From Calycina herbarum (taxonomy: Eukaryota > Ascomycota > Leotiomycetes > Helotiales > Pezizellaceae), in contig LLEY01000195.1 of the NCBI GenBank assembly GCA_001414485.1, positions 1 to 64,000 on the forward strand: 64,000 nt of DNA, read 5' to 3'. This document shows positions 23,070 through 35,806 of the stretch, in pieces. Both the position numbers and the translations under genes were made by a program. A model generated the notes under the pieces. That model was not told the DNA's origin and ran no database searches. It saw only the letters and a program-made list of their open reading frames with translations. Position 1 is the stretch's first letter; each line of letters opens with the position of its first letter.

Positions 23070-24319
23070 CGTTGGAATCCTGCAAAGATGTGGCGAGTGT
23101 GTACTGGATTTAAGAATATAAACTTGTTTTCTTGTAGGGGAGTGGCCAGAAGGCTTATAATTCTCGCAGAATGCCTGGACTGTCCCCGATTGCTAGATCG
23201 GCGCCGTCTACGTAAAGGGCCAACAACTACCACCTGGGCATGCAATCGGGGCCTCCGTAGCCAAATGAGGACCAATGCAGATTGGGCCCCGACTGAGATC
23301 TATTTGTCTGTGCCACTTTGGTTCTGCTAACGCTGACCACCGTTCGCAATCGGGTAACCATGCTAGGAGATATCATGATATTGGTTAAAAGTACAGATAC
23401 CAGCGCTGACGGCGATCAGCGCTGACAGAGATCATTGGGTATACTCCATTCGCATTCAACCTCTTCAACAGATTCCTGAGCTGGAAGGCAAACTCTGCTA
23501 CAAATCGCGTGGATCTGATGATCTGATAATAAAGTGCAAAGTTCATCCGTTTCCCCGATATGCAACTGAGAGGCGTAGAAGGGGTGGAAGCACGACAAAT
23601 ATCTTACTTACTTTCTGCGAGGCACTGAACTTACCGGGGCACCCCTGTTCAAAGGGCCAAGCTCACTAACGCATCAATGACCCCCGCAGCAGATTCAGGT
23701 TCAGTATCTCGCAGAAGGTGAGTCGACTATAGAAATGCCATCCCAAGGGGCGTGTAAGCTGGTTTCCAAGCCACTAGGGGCACAAGTCTTGCATAAGTGG
23801 CTACTAAGCAAACGTGCATTGTGCGATGGCGGTGATTAGCTGATTGCGCGACAAGTCGCCCGGCTCGTATGCCGCCAAGGAAGGAGGGTCATGTCGACCC
23901 CTGGTCTCCTTGCCATTCGAAATTCCAGCATCATCAGAGCTGTGGGGGTTCCCCGGCAGTATGACATCAACCAAACTAGTCCCAAGCCAGAAGAAGGGCC
24001 AAGACGTGTCAGTCGAAAACAGACGCACAACCGATAAGGATAGAATATGACGGTGCTCCCAAGTTCAAAGGGGCTTCACACTCAACTTGACAGCTGCTTT
24101 CTTATTGGCCCGTTCGGTGTTTGGGCGGCTGATGCACGATGGCGGTCCAGTATTCGTGACCGAGTCCAAGAGCTTCAGCTTCAGCCGGAGATCCTCTACG
24201 CCTCTCGTGGCCTCTTTGTTTTGTTTCATTGGAGTACAGGAGAGTTTCCTGGCGGAATAGCGACAGGCGTCTGACAGGTAGCGTGCTAGACGGCCACAGA
24301 AATACATCATACTGAGGTA
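23070..24319. other. Intergenic region upstream of the hydrolase
   Basis: There is no convincing gene, only short overlapping frames. A small direct repeat CAGCGCTGAC occurs near 23402 and 23417. The stretch next to 23069 should hold the hydrolase promoter. Confidence 0.5.
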
Positions 24320-25739
24320 CAGCGGTTAAGTAAGGGGAATACGCTAATACTAGCGCATCCACTTGAGACCCACACCTAGCCATAATAAGTATGGGAGAAT
24401 CTTGGCAAATCATGCCCCGGTTCTGCTTTTTTGCCATGATTTACAACGCGTTCCTATGTTTATATCCTCAAATCATACTCTTATTCTACGCGTTCCAATG
24501 GACTTATCCCGTATTTTGGCTTCTTCTAGCCCATTACGCCCTAGGGCTCCCCTTTCTAGCCCTTCACGCCCTTCTGCGCGCCCTCCTATCGTTTGTGTTA
24601 GAGCTCCAGAGCTTACGAGAGATCAAAAGGCGCGATATACAGCTTTCACGCTCTATTGGTTGGAAGTACAAAGGCATTATGCGCTTTACTAAAGCTACTA
24701 AGCATCAAGTCAGCACAGCATGCACCAAAGCTACTCCTAAAAAGAGGACTGGCCGCCCTCCGATCCTAACGCCAGCACAAGTGGAAGAATTGGTAGAATT
24801 TGTGTGTGCATCTAGAGAGAATAGGCGCATGTCATATCAGAAGTTGGCAGAAGTGATGGATTTTGGTGTCAAGAAAGATGCCATTAGGACTGCACTTGAG
24901 AAAGAGGGCTTTCATAGGAGGCTAGCAATGCGCAAACCTCCCATTTCTGCAACTAATCAAAGGAAGCGCAAAGAGTGGGCAGAGGAGCATGTGAATTGGA
25001 CTATAGAGCAATGGTACTCTATTCTTTGGACTGATGAGACGTGGGTTACACCAGGCAGGCACACACGCACTTGGGTGACAAGAAGGGCTGGAGAAGAGTG
25101 GGATCCTACTTGCATAGTAGAGAGGCATCAGAGGAAGAAGGGATGGATGTTTTGGGGCTGTTTTCATGGGCATACACAAGGTCCAGGCATTTTTTGGGAA
25201 AAGGATTGGGGGAGCATAAACCAAGAGAGTTATTGTGCTCACACAGTACCTGTCATTCATGGGTATATAGAGCTTATGAAGAGAGAAGGAGTGCAATTAG
25301 TGCTCATGCAAGACGGTGCTCCTGGGCATGCAGCTGGAGAGACTAAGCAAGAGCTGGAAGACCGTGGCATAAGAGTCATAACCTGGCCTCCATTTTCTCC
25401 AGATCTCAATCCTATTGAGAGAGTGTGGCATATTATGAAGAATTATATTCAAGATAAATATCTTGAGGATACTATGAGTTATGATAATTTGAGAGCAGCT
25501 GTTAAGGAAGCATGGAACAGTGTAGGGGAATATGCTTTTAGAGAGCTGATTGAGAGTATGCCAGAGCGTTGCCAAGCAGTCATAGATGCTAATGGCCTAT
25601 TTACTAAATATTAAATATAAAAATTCAGAATGATGCAAAGAAGCAAGATTAGAGCATAATGTGGCTATACCTATCATAGATAGGTGTAATTATTAAGTGG
25701 GTACGCTAGTATTAGCGTATTCCCCTTACTTAACCGCTG
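24320..25739 (+). mobile_element. Tc1/mariner transposon, 1420 bp, TA target duplication
   Basis: Its 45-bp terminal inverted repeats (24320-24364 and 25695-25739, starting CAGCGGTTAAGTAAGGGGAA) differ at only about two positions. The target dinucleotide TA flanks both ends (24318-24319 and 25740-25741). The element carries one transposase gene and no RIP damage. Near-identical ends suggest recent insertion. Confidence 0.93.
24498..25614 (+). pseudogene. Tc1/mariner DD34E transposase, one frameshift
   Basis: The likely start is the ATG at 24498 (MDLSRILASSSPLRPR), leading into the N-terminal helix-turn-helix (APELTRDQK). Near 24626 the family pattern jumps to another frame (KRRDIQLSRSIGWKYKG), which stays open to 25614. 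The catalytic core is complete: WTDETW, MQDGAPGH and PFSPDLNPIE, with 34 residues between the second Asp and the Glu. GRPP and the C-terminal helix region are normal. Apart from this single indel the gene looks healthy. An uninterrupted frame from an ATG at 24391 exists, but its first 80 residues are hydrophobic and unlike the family, so I regard that as spurious. Confidence 0.85.
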
Positions 25740-25741
25740 TA

Positions 25742-26613
25742 CCTCCGTATTGTTGCTTCAGAATGAATGCAGTCGCATGTGCAACAGTTGAACTCATTGC
25801 CTATGCGCAGCCTCGAGCTCTTGGCATGGAAAAGTGAAAGCTGTTTGATACTGACTCATGTGCTACCTTGAACGGAGCCACCGAGGATCCCCAGCGGGTG
25901 GGACCTTCAATCAGACGCGCTGTGCAGTTTTATTGGCGGAACACCCGAGACCACGTCCTGCATCACTGACATGGTGGGTGATACATGATTTCGTGCGGTG
26001 TCTCAATCGACTGCAGTGAGCCTCAACATCCCGCTGAAGGCATCGAATGGGCTTCAAAGCCGCAATCTTCTACATGAACAATTCATGTACCATGCATGGT
26101 TGTTGCTTATGCATTGATTATGAAGGAGATCAGCAGCTGGGATCAATAATTTGGGAGTTTGCTATAGGAAAAAACCCCTCCGAGGTTTGCGGACTTATCG
26201 ATTGACTTGCAAAACAACTTGATTGTGCGCCGACGTACCTCCACGAGTAGCGCTGTGAGGTGGCTTCAAATTCTCGATGGCTGCTTTGCCACAACCCGCG
26301 AAGTCAGGGCCAACCAGAAAACAGCTTATGAAAGGCGACCAAGAGCTGTCAAGTCATTAAACCGGTGCAGTCTAATCTTACGGGACCGACTGAGCGTATC
26401 CGTCTCGTGGCTCGGAACTATGTACCTATGTACCTAGGTATCTCGTTGCGTCATATGACAACGCGCCATGAGCATGAGAAAGAATGCCTAGCCACAATTC
26501 CTTCGCCAATCGAAGGAGCGTGTGTAGAAATCTTTTGTTGCCTTGCTGATAATCCGCACCGCACCGCGCGATACCACTGCAGCGTACATACAATCCGTGT
26601 TGTATCTATCAAG
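25742..26613 (+). promoter_or_regulatory. Upstream region of HR-PKS 1
   Basis: There is no convincing gene. It must hold the PKS 1 promoter and 5' UTR. In-frame ATGs exist upstream of the chosen start (for example near 26455), so the true start could be earlier. I could not identify a specific regulator site. Confidence 0.45.
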
Positions 26614-29600
26614 ATGAGAGAATCTACACCTGTGGGGAGTGTTTCTTCCCCAAATAACCATGTCAACGGCACCAGAATTAATGGCACGAACATCCGCACC
26701 TTCGAAGGACAAGCCGGGAACAATGTTGGTCTAACCAATGGCACCTCTGCATTAGCGGAAACGCAGAGCTACGAGCCCATTGCAATTGTCGGCTGCGCTA
26801 TGCGACTTCCTGGTAATGTAAACAGCGGCGAAGCGCTATGGAATTTGCTTGACAGTAGACTCGATGGAAGATGTAGAGTACCATACGACCGTTACAATGT
26901 CGACGCTTTCTATGGCCCGGGTAAACAAGGGCATGTGGCGACAGAATTTGGGTAACATGCAATGACCCTTTCGGAGCAAAACTTGTATTGACTGATTTCT
27001 AACTACGACACAGACATTTTCTCGAGAACATTGATCTCGCCGAAGTCGATACCTCCTTCTGGTCCATGTCGAGGAAGGAAATTGAAGTTGTGGATCCTCA
27101 GCAAAGGCTGGCCCTCGAGGTCGCTTACGAATGCCTGCAAAACTCTGGCGCAAAGGATTTCAGAGGTAGCAATACCGGTGTGTACTTCGGCACGTTTGGA
27201 GAGGTGAGGATGAAATCCGCTGTTTGTGCCTAAGGACAAAAGCTCATGCGATACGTACAGGACTGGGCAGACATGCAAACCAGGGAGACGTTGAAGTCAG
27301 GACCTTACCGTGTCACCGGGTATGGAGATTTTGTGGTTGCAAACAGAATCTCCTACGAACTCGGGCTCAAAGGACCATCGTAGGTACAGTTGAGGTGAAA
27401 CCAAGGATTGAGACTAATAATCCACAGCATGGTAATCCGCACTGCCTGTTCGTCGTCACTTACAGGTCTCCATGAAGCTTGCATGGCCATTCACCGTGGA
27501 GAGTGCCGAGCAGCCATCGTCGGTGGGACAAATCTCATCTTGAACCCCTACATGACTATTGCAATGACCGAGCAAGGTGTTCTAGCACCTGATGGGCAAT
27601 GCAAAACCTTCGATGCCAGTGCTGATGGGTACGCCCGCGGCGAAGGTGTCGTTGCAATCATGGTGAAGAAGCTTTCCGATGCTTTGCGCGATAATGATCC
27701 TATCAGAGCAATTGTGCGATCTTCTGCAATCAATTCAGATGGCCGAACCGCAGGTCTTTCTTTGCCTAACTCGACCAGCCACGAAGCTCTGATGAGACGA
27801 ACTCACGACATGGCAGGCTTGGCATACTCTGAGACAGCCATGATAGAATGTCATGGTACAGGTACTCAAGTTGGAGATCCTCTCGAAGTGTCTGCCGTAG
27901 CGAGGGTTTTTGGTGGCCACGGCACGTACATTGGTTCGGTCAGTAATTCCGTGCTGAAAAGCCCTCAGGTATTTAACCAATGAGTAGATAAAACCAAACC
28001 TTGGGCATTCAGAAGGAGCTTCGGGGTATGTCCATTTCTTCAACAAAACCTTCCAAAATGATAACAGAGTTTATTGACGCCCTCTTGTAGTATCACTAGC
28101 GTCATAAAGGCGATGCTTGCCTTGGAGCGTCGGCTGATTCCCCCAAACATCAACTTCACTACGCCAAACCCTAAAAGTATGATCCTAATGATTAGTTGCA
28201 TTGAAAAATAACTGACGGCTCCGCTAGTACCTCTTGAGGAGCATAAGCTTGAAGTTCCGGTCCGGACCATGGCGTGGCCGAAAAACAAGGCTGAGAGGAT
28301 CGGCGTGAATAGGTATATCTTTCAGTCGGTGAGACTCGCTCTTGTTGTTGGCTGACTCGGGGGTTAGCTTCGGAATTGGTGGCGCAAATGCTCATGTATG
28401 TAACAACATTCAGCAATATCTGTCAATCACTCACGCAGTTTTGTAGGTTTTGCTTGAATCTGCAAAAGAATCAGGAGTTGAGCCCAATACAGTGGCAACA
28501 GGACTTGAGAACTCACACTATTTGCTTACTTTCTCTGCAGCTTCAAAGGGTGCACTTGATTCGATTATCCGTAAGCATGAGATGTACCTTCAGCAGTATC
28601 CTGAACGTCTTGCTCACCTAAGCTATACTCTCAACCTTCGACGAGAAGCACTAGCACACCGAGCGTACAGTGTGGTTTGCACCGGTCAAGAAACCGAGCC
28701 ACTGGCCACCTCAGCTCCCTGGCGAGTAGCCAGCGGACTTTCAAGTATCGCTTTTGTTTTCACAGGCCAAGGCGCACAGTATGCGGCTATGGGTGCAAGT
28801 CTCATGACGTCAAACTCAACATTTCAACGAAGCATTGAGACAATGGAAAATGTATTGGCCCAGTGTTCTCAACCCCCAGTATGGTCTCTGAAAGGTAGGT
28901 GCCTCTATGTCAGCTCAGGGGTGTATGCTGATATGGCCCAAGATGAACTTTCAAAGCCTGAGAAGCTCAGCCGTGTCTCTCAGGCGGAGCTCTCCCAACC
29001 CTGCTGCACAGCAATTCAAATTGCAATGGTAGACATCTTGTCAGAATGGGGTGTCAATCCATCTGCGGTTATCGGACACTCAAGTGGGGAGATAGCTGCT
29101 GCATATGCGAGCGGTGCAATATCTGCTGCGACTGCCATCCAAATCGCATATTTTCGAGGGATGGTTGTTGCCATGGACGCCTCAATTGGAGGGGGCATGG
29201 TGGCAGTCGGGCTCGATCGACAGGATGTTGAGGTCTTCCTTCGCCCTGGTGTTGTCATCGGCTGCGAGAACAGTCCCTCTTCTGTGACACTAAGTGGCGA
29301 TATCGACGTTTTGGAAGTCGTAACAGCCGACATAAAGACAAGTTATCCCGATGCTTTCGTCAGAGGCCTTAAAGTGCAGTGTGCTTACCACTCTCACCAC
29401 ATGAAGCGTGTGGCACACAACTACGCTGCGATGATCCAACACCTTCCATCTGCGTCTCCCAATATCCCCTTCTATTCTTCGGTTACCGGAGAGCTACTTG
29501 AAGGCCCCATCGATTCTTCTTACTGGGTTCAAAATCTAGTTTCTCCGGTTTTATTCTTATCAGCTGCGAACACAATGTTGGGAAGCTCGGCAACGTCCAT

Positions 29601-32600
29601 CCTACTCGAAGTTGGACCGCATTCGGCATTAGCAGGGCCCATACGACAGACGGTAAAAGCAAGTGCAGCAACGGCAGATTACATCCCAACGCTGGTGAGG
29701 GACGCAGACGCCACAGCTTGCATGTTGGAATGCGCTGGCTCACTGTTCCAACGAGGCTATCCCATTGACTTCGAGGTAATCAACCACATTGGAAAGGTTC
29801 TAGTAGATCTCCCGACCTATCCATGGCAACGTGATGGCCATTACTGGAGTGAGAGCAGACTTTCTCAAAGCTGGCGCCAGAGAGAGTTCTCAAAACACGA
29901 CATACTTGGCAGCCGTGTTTTTGAGGTTAGTTCGCATATCGCCTTTGAGAATCCCATTCCATCCTCTCGTGCTGACACTATGTAGGTAGCAGGTGGTCAC
30001 CCAACATGGAGAAACCTTCTGAGACTTGATGATGTGACTTGGATCCGTGACCACAAGATCGGCGAAGATACAGTCTTCCCAGGTGCCGGGTATATTGCCA
30101 TAGCTGGAGAGGTACGTTGTGTGCTAGAATTTCGTTTTAAAATTCTAAACGCAATGCTAATAGCTGTGATCCCTCGCTATAGGCAGCCCGTCAGTTGACT
30201 GGGATGATCGACTTCACTGTACGCGAGGTCAGCATCAGCAACGCACTCATTTTGCATGAAGACTCTGCCGTCGAGCTTCTCACACATCTGAAAGCTGTTC
30301 GTTTGACAACAACCCTAGAGTCTGTATGGTTCCAATTCGAGATATTTTCTCTGAGCGGCGATCGCTGGACGAAACACGCTGAAGGTCAAGTACGAGGAGG
30401 CCAGAATTACGAATTTACTGTCCCCCAGATTAAGCCTGGGAAGCGACAGGTCGACTCGGCCGGTTGGTATACCTTAATGGCACGGTATGGCCTCAAGTAT
30501 GGTCCGCGATTTCAAGGCATGCAGGAAACTTCTGCGGACGTACATCAGAGACGAGCTATGGCCGTCGTACAAGATCAGGCACACGACGACGAGTCCTTTT
30601 ATGCTTTGCATCCAGCCACTATCGACCAGATTTTCCAACTTTTCAGTATAAGTGCCTACAGGGGCCTCCGTCGGCTTTTCGCTCAACTGTCAGTACCGAC
30701 CTATATCAAGGAACTATATGTCAAACCATCACTGGCTCCGATACGTCTCCAGGCAGACACCGAAGTCACGCCGCGAGGCACTTTATTTGGCGATTGCATT
30801 GGTATCACCGAAAGTCCAGAATCGGAGGTAGTCTTTTGCTTGAAACAGCTGAAGATGACCCCCTTGGCCGATGCCAGCGATGTTAGAGGCGAGGATCCAC
30901 ATGCCGCCGTTGACTTGGTCTGGAAGCCAAACGTCCTATTTACTGACATTGGGAAGCTTGGCCATGTCAAGCAGGACTTTGAGCAGCTTTCTGGCACTGT
31001 GGAAAGGCTCGCGCTAGCATGCATCATCGAATCCGACCACAAGCTGCGCGACAAGGATCCAGCCGAACCGCACCTGGCCAAGTACCGAGAATGGTTGAGC
31101 AAAATACATTTTGCTGCGTCAAACGGCCTGTATACGCCAGTGGATGACGACAAGCACATCGCTCAAATGACCTCAACAATACGCCTGGCTCTGATCGAAG
31201 ACATCTATGAAGGCGCGAAAGATACCGAGGCCTATCCCATCGCCACTGCGGTCTACCGAACTTTTCATGCGATACAGAACGTGTTCATTGGCAACACTGA
31301 TGCATTACAAGAACTTCTCCGAGATGACATCTTGACCCACGTGTACAGCTTTGTTGATCTCATCTCTGACCTGGACCAGTTTTTCGAGCTTGCCTCCCAC
31401 CGAAAGCCCAATCTGAAAATTCTCGAAATAGGCGCAGGTACTGGTGGTACAACGAAATCTATACTTCAAAGAATCTCGGCTCGAGCCCCATACAACGTAC
31501 GAGGCTACCACTCTTACACTTATACCGATGTTTCGCCTGGTTTCTTCGGTCCTGCTAAAGAGCGATTCAAGGGATATGAAAGCATCGAATACAAAGTTCT
31601 CGACATTACCAAAGATCCAATGGAACAAGGCTTCGAAACAGAGGCGTACGACTTAATTGTTGCATCCAACGTTAGTACACACTCCAGACATCCAGTTTGA
31701 CTACGAGATTCATTAATTCAAAGGTAATCCATGCTACTCCTGATTTGACCCAAACACTGAAAAACGTCCACCGGTTGTTGGCGCGTGACGGAATGTTCTT
31801 TCTGCAAGAGCTTTCCCCTGTGACGAAGTGGATCAATTATATCATGGGTACACTAGCTGGCTGGTGGCTAGGTGAACAGGATGGCAGGCGAGATGTGAGT
31901 GCAACCTAAATCTATATGGCGACCTTATACACTTGTGGCCCACCAGGCATTGATCTTTGGGTATATTTGCTCACCAGATAGTAGGAACCATACATCTCAC
32001 CGCCGAAGTGGGAAGTCCATCTTCGTGCGGCTGGCTTTGACGGGATTCACTCTCTACACGACGACGGTATGTTCAATTCTACGATGCTAGCAGTTCCCAG
32101 GACCCATGGTGGACCCAAAGGTTTGACTGTGGTGACCGACAAGCCTCAGCATGCCAGTATCGAGCCGATACTGGAGTATCTACGACGCCAAGGCTGTGAC
32201 GTGACATTGTCCTTGTGGGGACATCAGTGCCCCCAGGATCAAGACATTGTTGTGATCATAGACATGCACAATGAAGAACCTTTTGTTCATGATATGAACG
32301 AGGGCCGGTACCAGCAGTTCAAGGAATTTATCGCCAAGAACGCAAGTCGGAAGATTCTCTGGGTTACTGGCGCAGCGCAAGTCAAATGTTCGAATCCACG
32401 TTACGGGATGCTGCTGGGCCTCGCTCGGACAATCCGAACAGAATATTCCGCACAGTTTGCTACACTTGAGCTCGACGATTTTGGCACTTCGTCTTTGCAC
32501 GCTGTAACGACCGTGCTGCGGAGTTTACAGCGTGAAGTCCCTCGTGAAGCAAAGCCAGACATGGAATTTGTCCTCGTGGACGGGTCCATCCATGTCGGTC

Positions 32601-35439
32601 GGTTTTTCTGGAACTCTGTCAATGAGCAGCTAGCCGCAAGACACGGCGAGCAAGACGCTCGAAAGTTGGATATCGCCAAGCGGGGAATGCTGAGTACCCT
32701 GTACTGGAGAGGATACAGCCCAGCAGAGCCTCAAGGGGACTGGGTACAAGTCAAAGTGTATGCAGCTAGCCTCAACTTCAAGGACGTTCTGATTTCAATG
32801 GGAATTGTGGAGGGAACGGTAGTCGAGGGTGATGGGCTTGGATGCGAATGTGCTGGTGTGGTTGAACGCGTTGGTAAGCATTCCCTTACCCTAATCATTT
32901 TGATGGGGCACCATACTTAGCTTTATAATCATTTAGGTCCGGACGTCAAAGAACTTGCACCTGGTGATCGGTGTGTTGTTTTCGCAAGTGGCGCGTTTTC
33001 CACTTCCCTTACAACCAACGAGAAAATATGTGCCAAGCTTCCGGATGACATGTCAATTACAGGGGCTGCGACGATGCCTACTGTTTACTGCACCGTAATC
33101 TACGGGCTGATACATAAGGCTCAAGTACGGAGAGGCCAGGTATGACAGTTTTCTTGAAGTGTACTTCTTAAAGATGATGTTAACAAACCGACAGACAATT
33201 TTGATCCACAGCGCCTGCGGAGGTGTGGGAATTGCAGCAATGAATCTGTGGTAAGCATTGCAATTTCAAAAGTGAGAGAATAATTGACTGATTCTTGAGT
33301 AGTCGCTATCTTGGAGTTGAGGTATAAATTCCATTGCGGTTGAGGAAATTTAAGTTGACCAATTCTAGATGTACTGCACGGTCGGCAGCGCAGAGAAAGC
33401 CACCTGGCTCATCGACAATTTTCAAATACCCGAAGAGAATATCCTGCATTCTCGTGACTTGACGTTCCATCGTGACCTCTTGCGAGCAACCAACAACCGT
33501 GGCGTTGATGTTGTCCTCAATTCTGTAAGCCTACCGATGTCCTTTTTCGATAGTTTGGAGCCACGATCTGCTAACGTCTGAAATAGCTCTCCGGCGAGCT
33601 CCTCCACGCGAGCTGGCAATGCGTTGCGGAGTTTGGATGTATGGTAGAAATTGGAAAGCGAGATCTAATAGGCAAAGGCGCTTTAGCCCTCGATCTCTTC
33701 GAAAGGAATCGAACTTACTTCGGGGTTGACTTTGCTCAAATTTGTGGAGAAAGACCGGATATTGTGTCACAGTAAGTAAACATCCATCTAGCAGCAACAG
33801 CTCGCAAGCTTACAAAGGTTTCAATTAAGAATGTTGAGCGAAATGATGGATCTTTACGTCAAAGGTGCGATCAAGCCGATAGAGCCAATCACCTCTTTCA
33901 AAGCTGCTCAAGTGCAAGAAGCTATGCGTTTTATGCAGAAAGGGAGCCATATCGGCAAAATCGTCATTGAGTTTCCAGATGATCCAAGAGCTCTGACGAC
34001 AAGCCAACAAAAGCAAGCTTTCAAGCTTCGCTCTGACGGCGCTTATGTTTTGGTGGGAGGCTTAGGTGGTCTTGGGCAGTCCGTCGCAATATGGATGGCA
34101 GAAGCAGGAGCAACAGAAAGTAAGCCGGCGACCTCATCTTAAAGAGCTTCCAGACCAAATGAAATCAAGCTAATGAAACCAGTTATCTTCCTGTCTCGCT
34201 CTGCGGGCGATGCCTCAAAGTATTCATCGTTTGTCGAGGAGCTAAGCGCTCTTGGTACCACAGCAACGATGATCGCTGGGAGTGTTGTCGATAGATCTGC
34301 GGTAGAAAGAGCATTCGCATCAACCTCTAAACCCATTCGTGGCATTTTACAGGCTTCGATGGTTCTTAAGGTCCGAATCTCATTAGTTGGTTACTAGTTG
34401 TATGCACTGACTCAATTTCTTAGGACATTGACTTTCCCTCCATGTCATTCCAGGATTGGCAAACAGCTGTACTACCAAAAGTACAAGGAACTTGGAATCT
34501 ACATCATGCTTCTATCGGACTGGATCTGGACTTCTTTCTCCTTTTCAGTAGTTGGAGTGGCCTTGTCGGGCAATGGGGTCAAGCAAATTACGCGGCAGTA
34601 AGTCTTCCTCCTCAGCCTTTTCGCTCCATTCGCCGTTTGACTAATCCCTTTCCCAGGGAAATGCTTTCCTTGATTCATTTGTACAATATCGAAGACAACA
34701 AGGCCTCGCGGCCTCGGCTGTGGAAATTGGCGTGATGGAAGATATTGGCTATGTGAGCCGCAATGCTCATGTACTCGAGCATTTCCGGACTACATCGACA
34801 TACGTGATTTACGAAAAGGATCTCCTCGACTCGCTCCATCTGATGATAAACAAGTCTCGGCCTGTGCGAAAGGGCCAGGAACAGGGTCCAACTACAGACG
34901 GCGCCCAATTCATTAGCGAGGGTCAACTCGGAATAGGTCTCCGCTCAACCCAGCCACTTGCAGCACCAAATAACCGTACGGTCTGGAAGCATGACCCCCG
35001 CATGGCGGTCTATTGGAACATGGAATCACAATCTGCCACTACTTCCTCAGGTTCAAACGAGGAGATCACGCAGTTCCTGATAGACGCACAAGCAATTCCA
35101 AACATCCTCGATAAGGAGACTACAGCCCGATTCCTCGCTCAAGAGATTGGCAATACTCTCTTCGGATTTTTGATGCGCGATCCAGAATTGCTTGATCTGG
35201 AGGCCTCTTTCGAGGCGTTGGGCGTCGATTCATTGGTGATGATTGAGTTGCGCAATTGGATGCGACAGAAAATTGGTGCTGATATCCCAGTTCTAGAAAT
35301 CATGGGCGTTGCGAATTTAATTGAATTGGGTGGCTTGGTTGCGGGCAGACTCAAGAGCATGTATACGCCAGGGGGGAATAATGAGCAGGACCGAAGCGGG
35401 GAAAACAGTCAAAGCTACCTCGAAACCAAGACGCCTTGA
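26614..35439 (+). CDS. Highly reducing polyketide synthase 1 (KS-AT-DH-MT-ER-KR-ACP), 2521 aa
   Basis: There are 23 exons: 26614-26951, 27014-27203, 27261-27379, 27428-27938, 27988-28025, 28091-28176, 28228-28312, 28368-28395, 28447-28894, 28943-29925, 29986-30111, 30183-31670, 31724-31894, 31985-32873, 32937-33139, 33195-33250, 33303-33321, 33369-33524, 33587-33771, 33818-34119, 34183-34370, 34424-34597, 34657-35439. All joins keep frame. Domains (residues approximate): KS 54-465 with Cys223 in TACSSS, plus CHGTGT and LGHSEG; AT 568-885 with GHSSGE; DH 930-1225 with His965 and Asp1132; C-methyltransferase with LEIGAGTGG near 1400; ER 1775-2090 with [11 protein letters not shown] 2115-2300 with GGLGGLG; ACP with Ser2453 in GVDSL. 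It should make a reduced, alpha-methylated chain from malonyl-CoA. No release domain is present. The introns at 28895-28942 and 29926-29985 read through without a stop, so automated models may retain them. Confidence 0.93.
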
Positions 35440-35806
35440 GCCATGGCGGCTCATTAAGACAAATTGGAAAGATTTATGATGTATGGGATGTTCTCCTTTG
35501 CAGTGGAAGCACTGGTATTTCATATGTATTCTTTCGAGTAAACATCAATAGAGTGTGTAACGATTCTTGGGATTCATTATATAGGATATCATGCCGCAGA
35601 CTACGTGAGATGAAAAAACGTTCATGGAATCAGAACCGCCATTCAATACTGACATAATTTGGATGGACGTTTGACGTTTCACGTTTCTTGTATTTTGATC
35701 ATGGAGGTAGTTGACTTGCTGGGTAATTTCCCGAATAAAGGCTACTTGACGATGCCAAAGGTCCTCTATCATCAGAATTTGACACAAAAACTCTTTTGGC
35801 TTCCCT
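35440..35806. other. Convergent 3' intergenic region, PKS 1 and P450
   Basis: The region is 367 bp between two tail-to-tail stop codons. It probably holds both terminators and no other gene. Confidence 0.6.

Noticed and set aside
24391..24620. Extended hydrophobic N-terminus of the transposase frame
   Set aside because: The family-like DNA-binding N-terminus lies in another frame from 24498. The hydrophobic stretch is a shadow of it.
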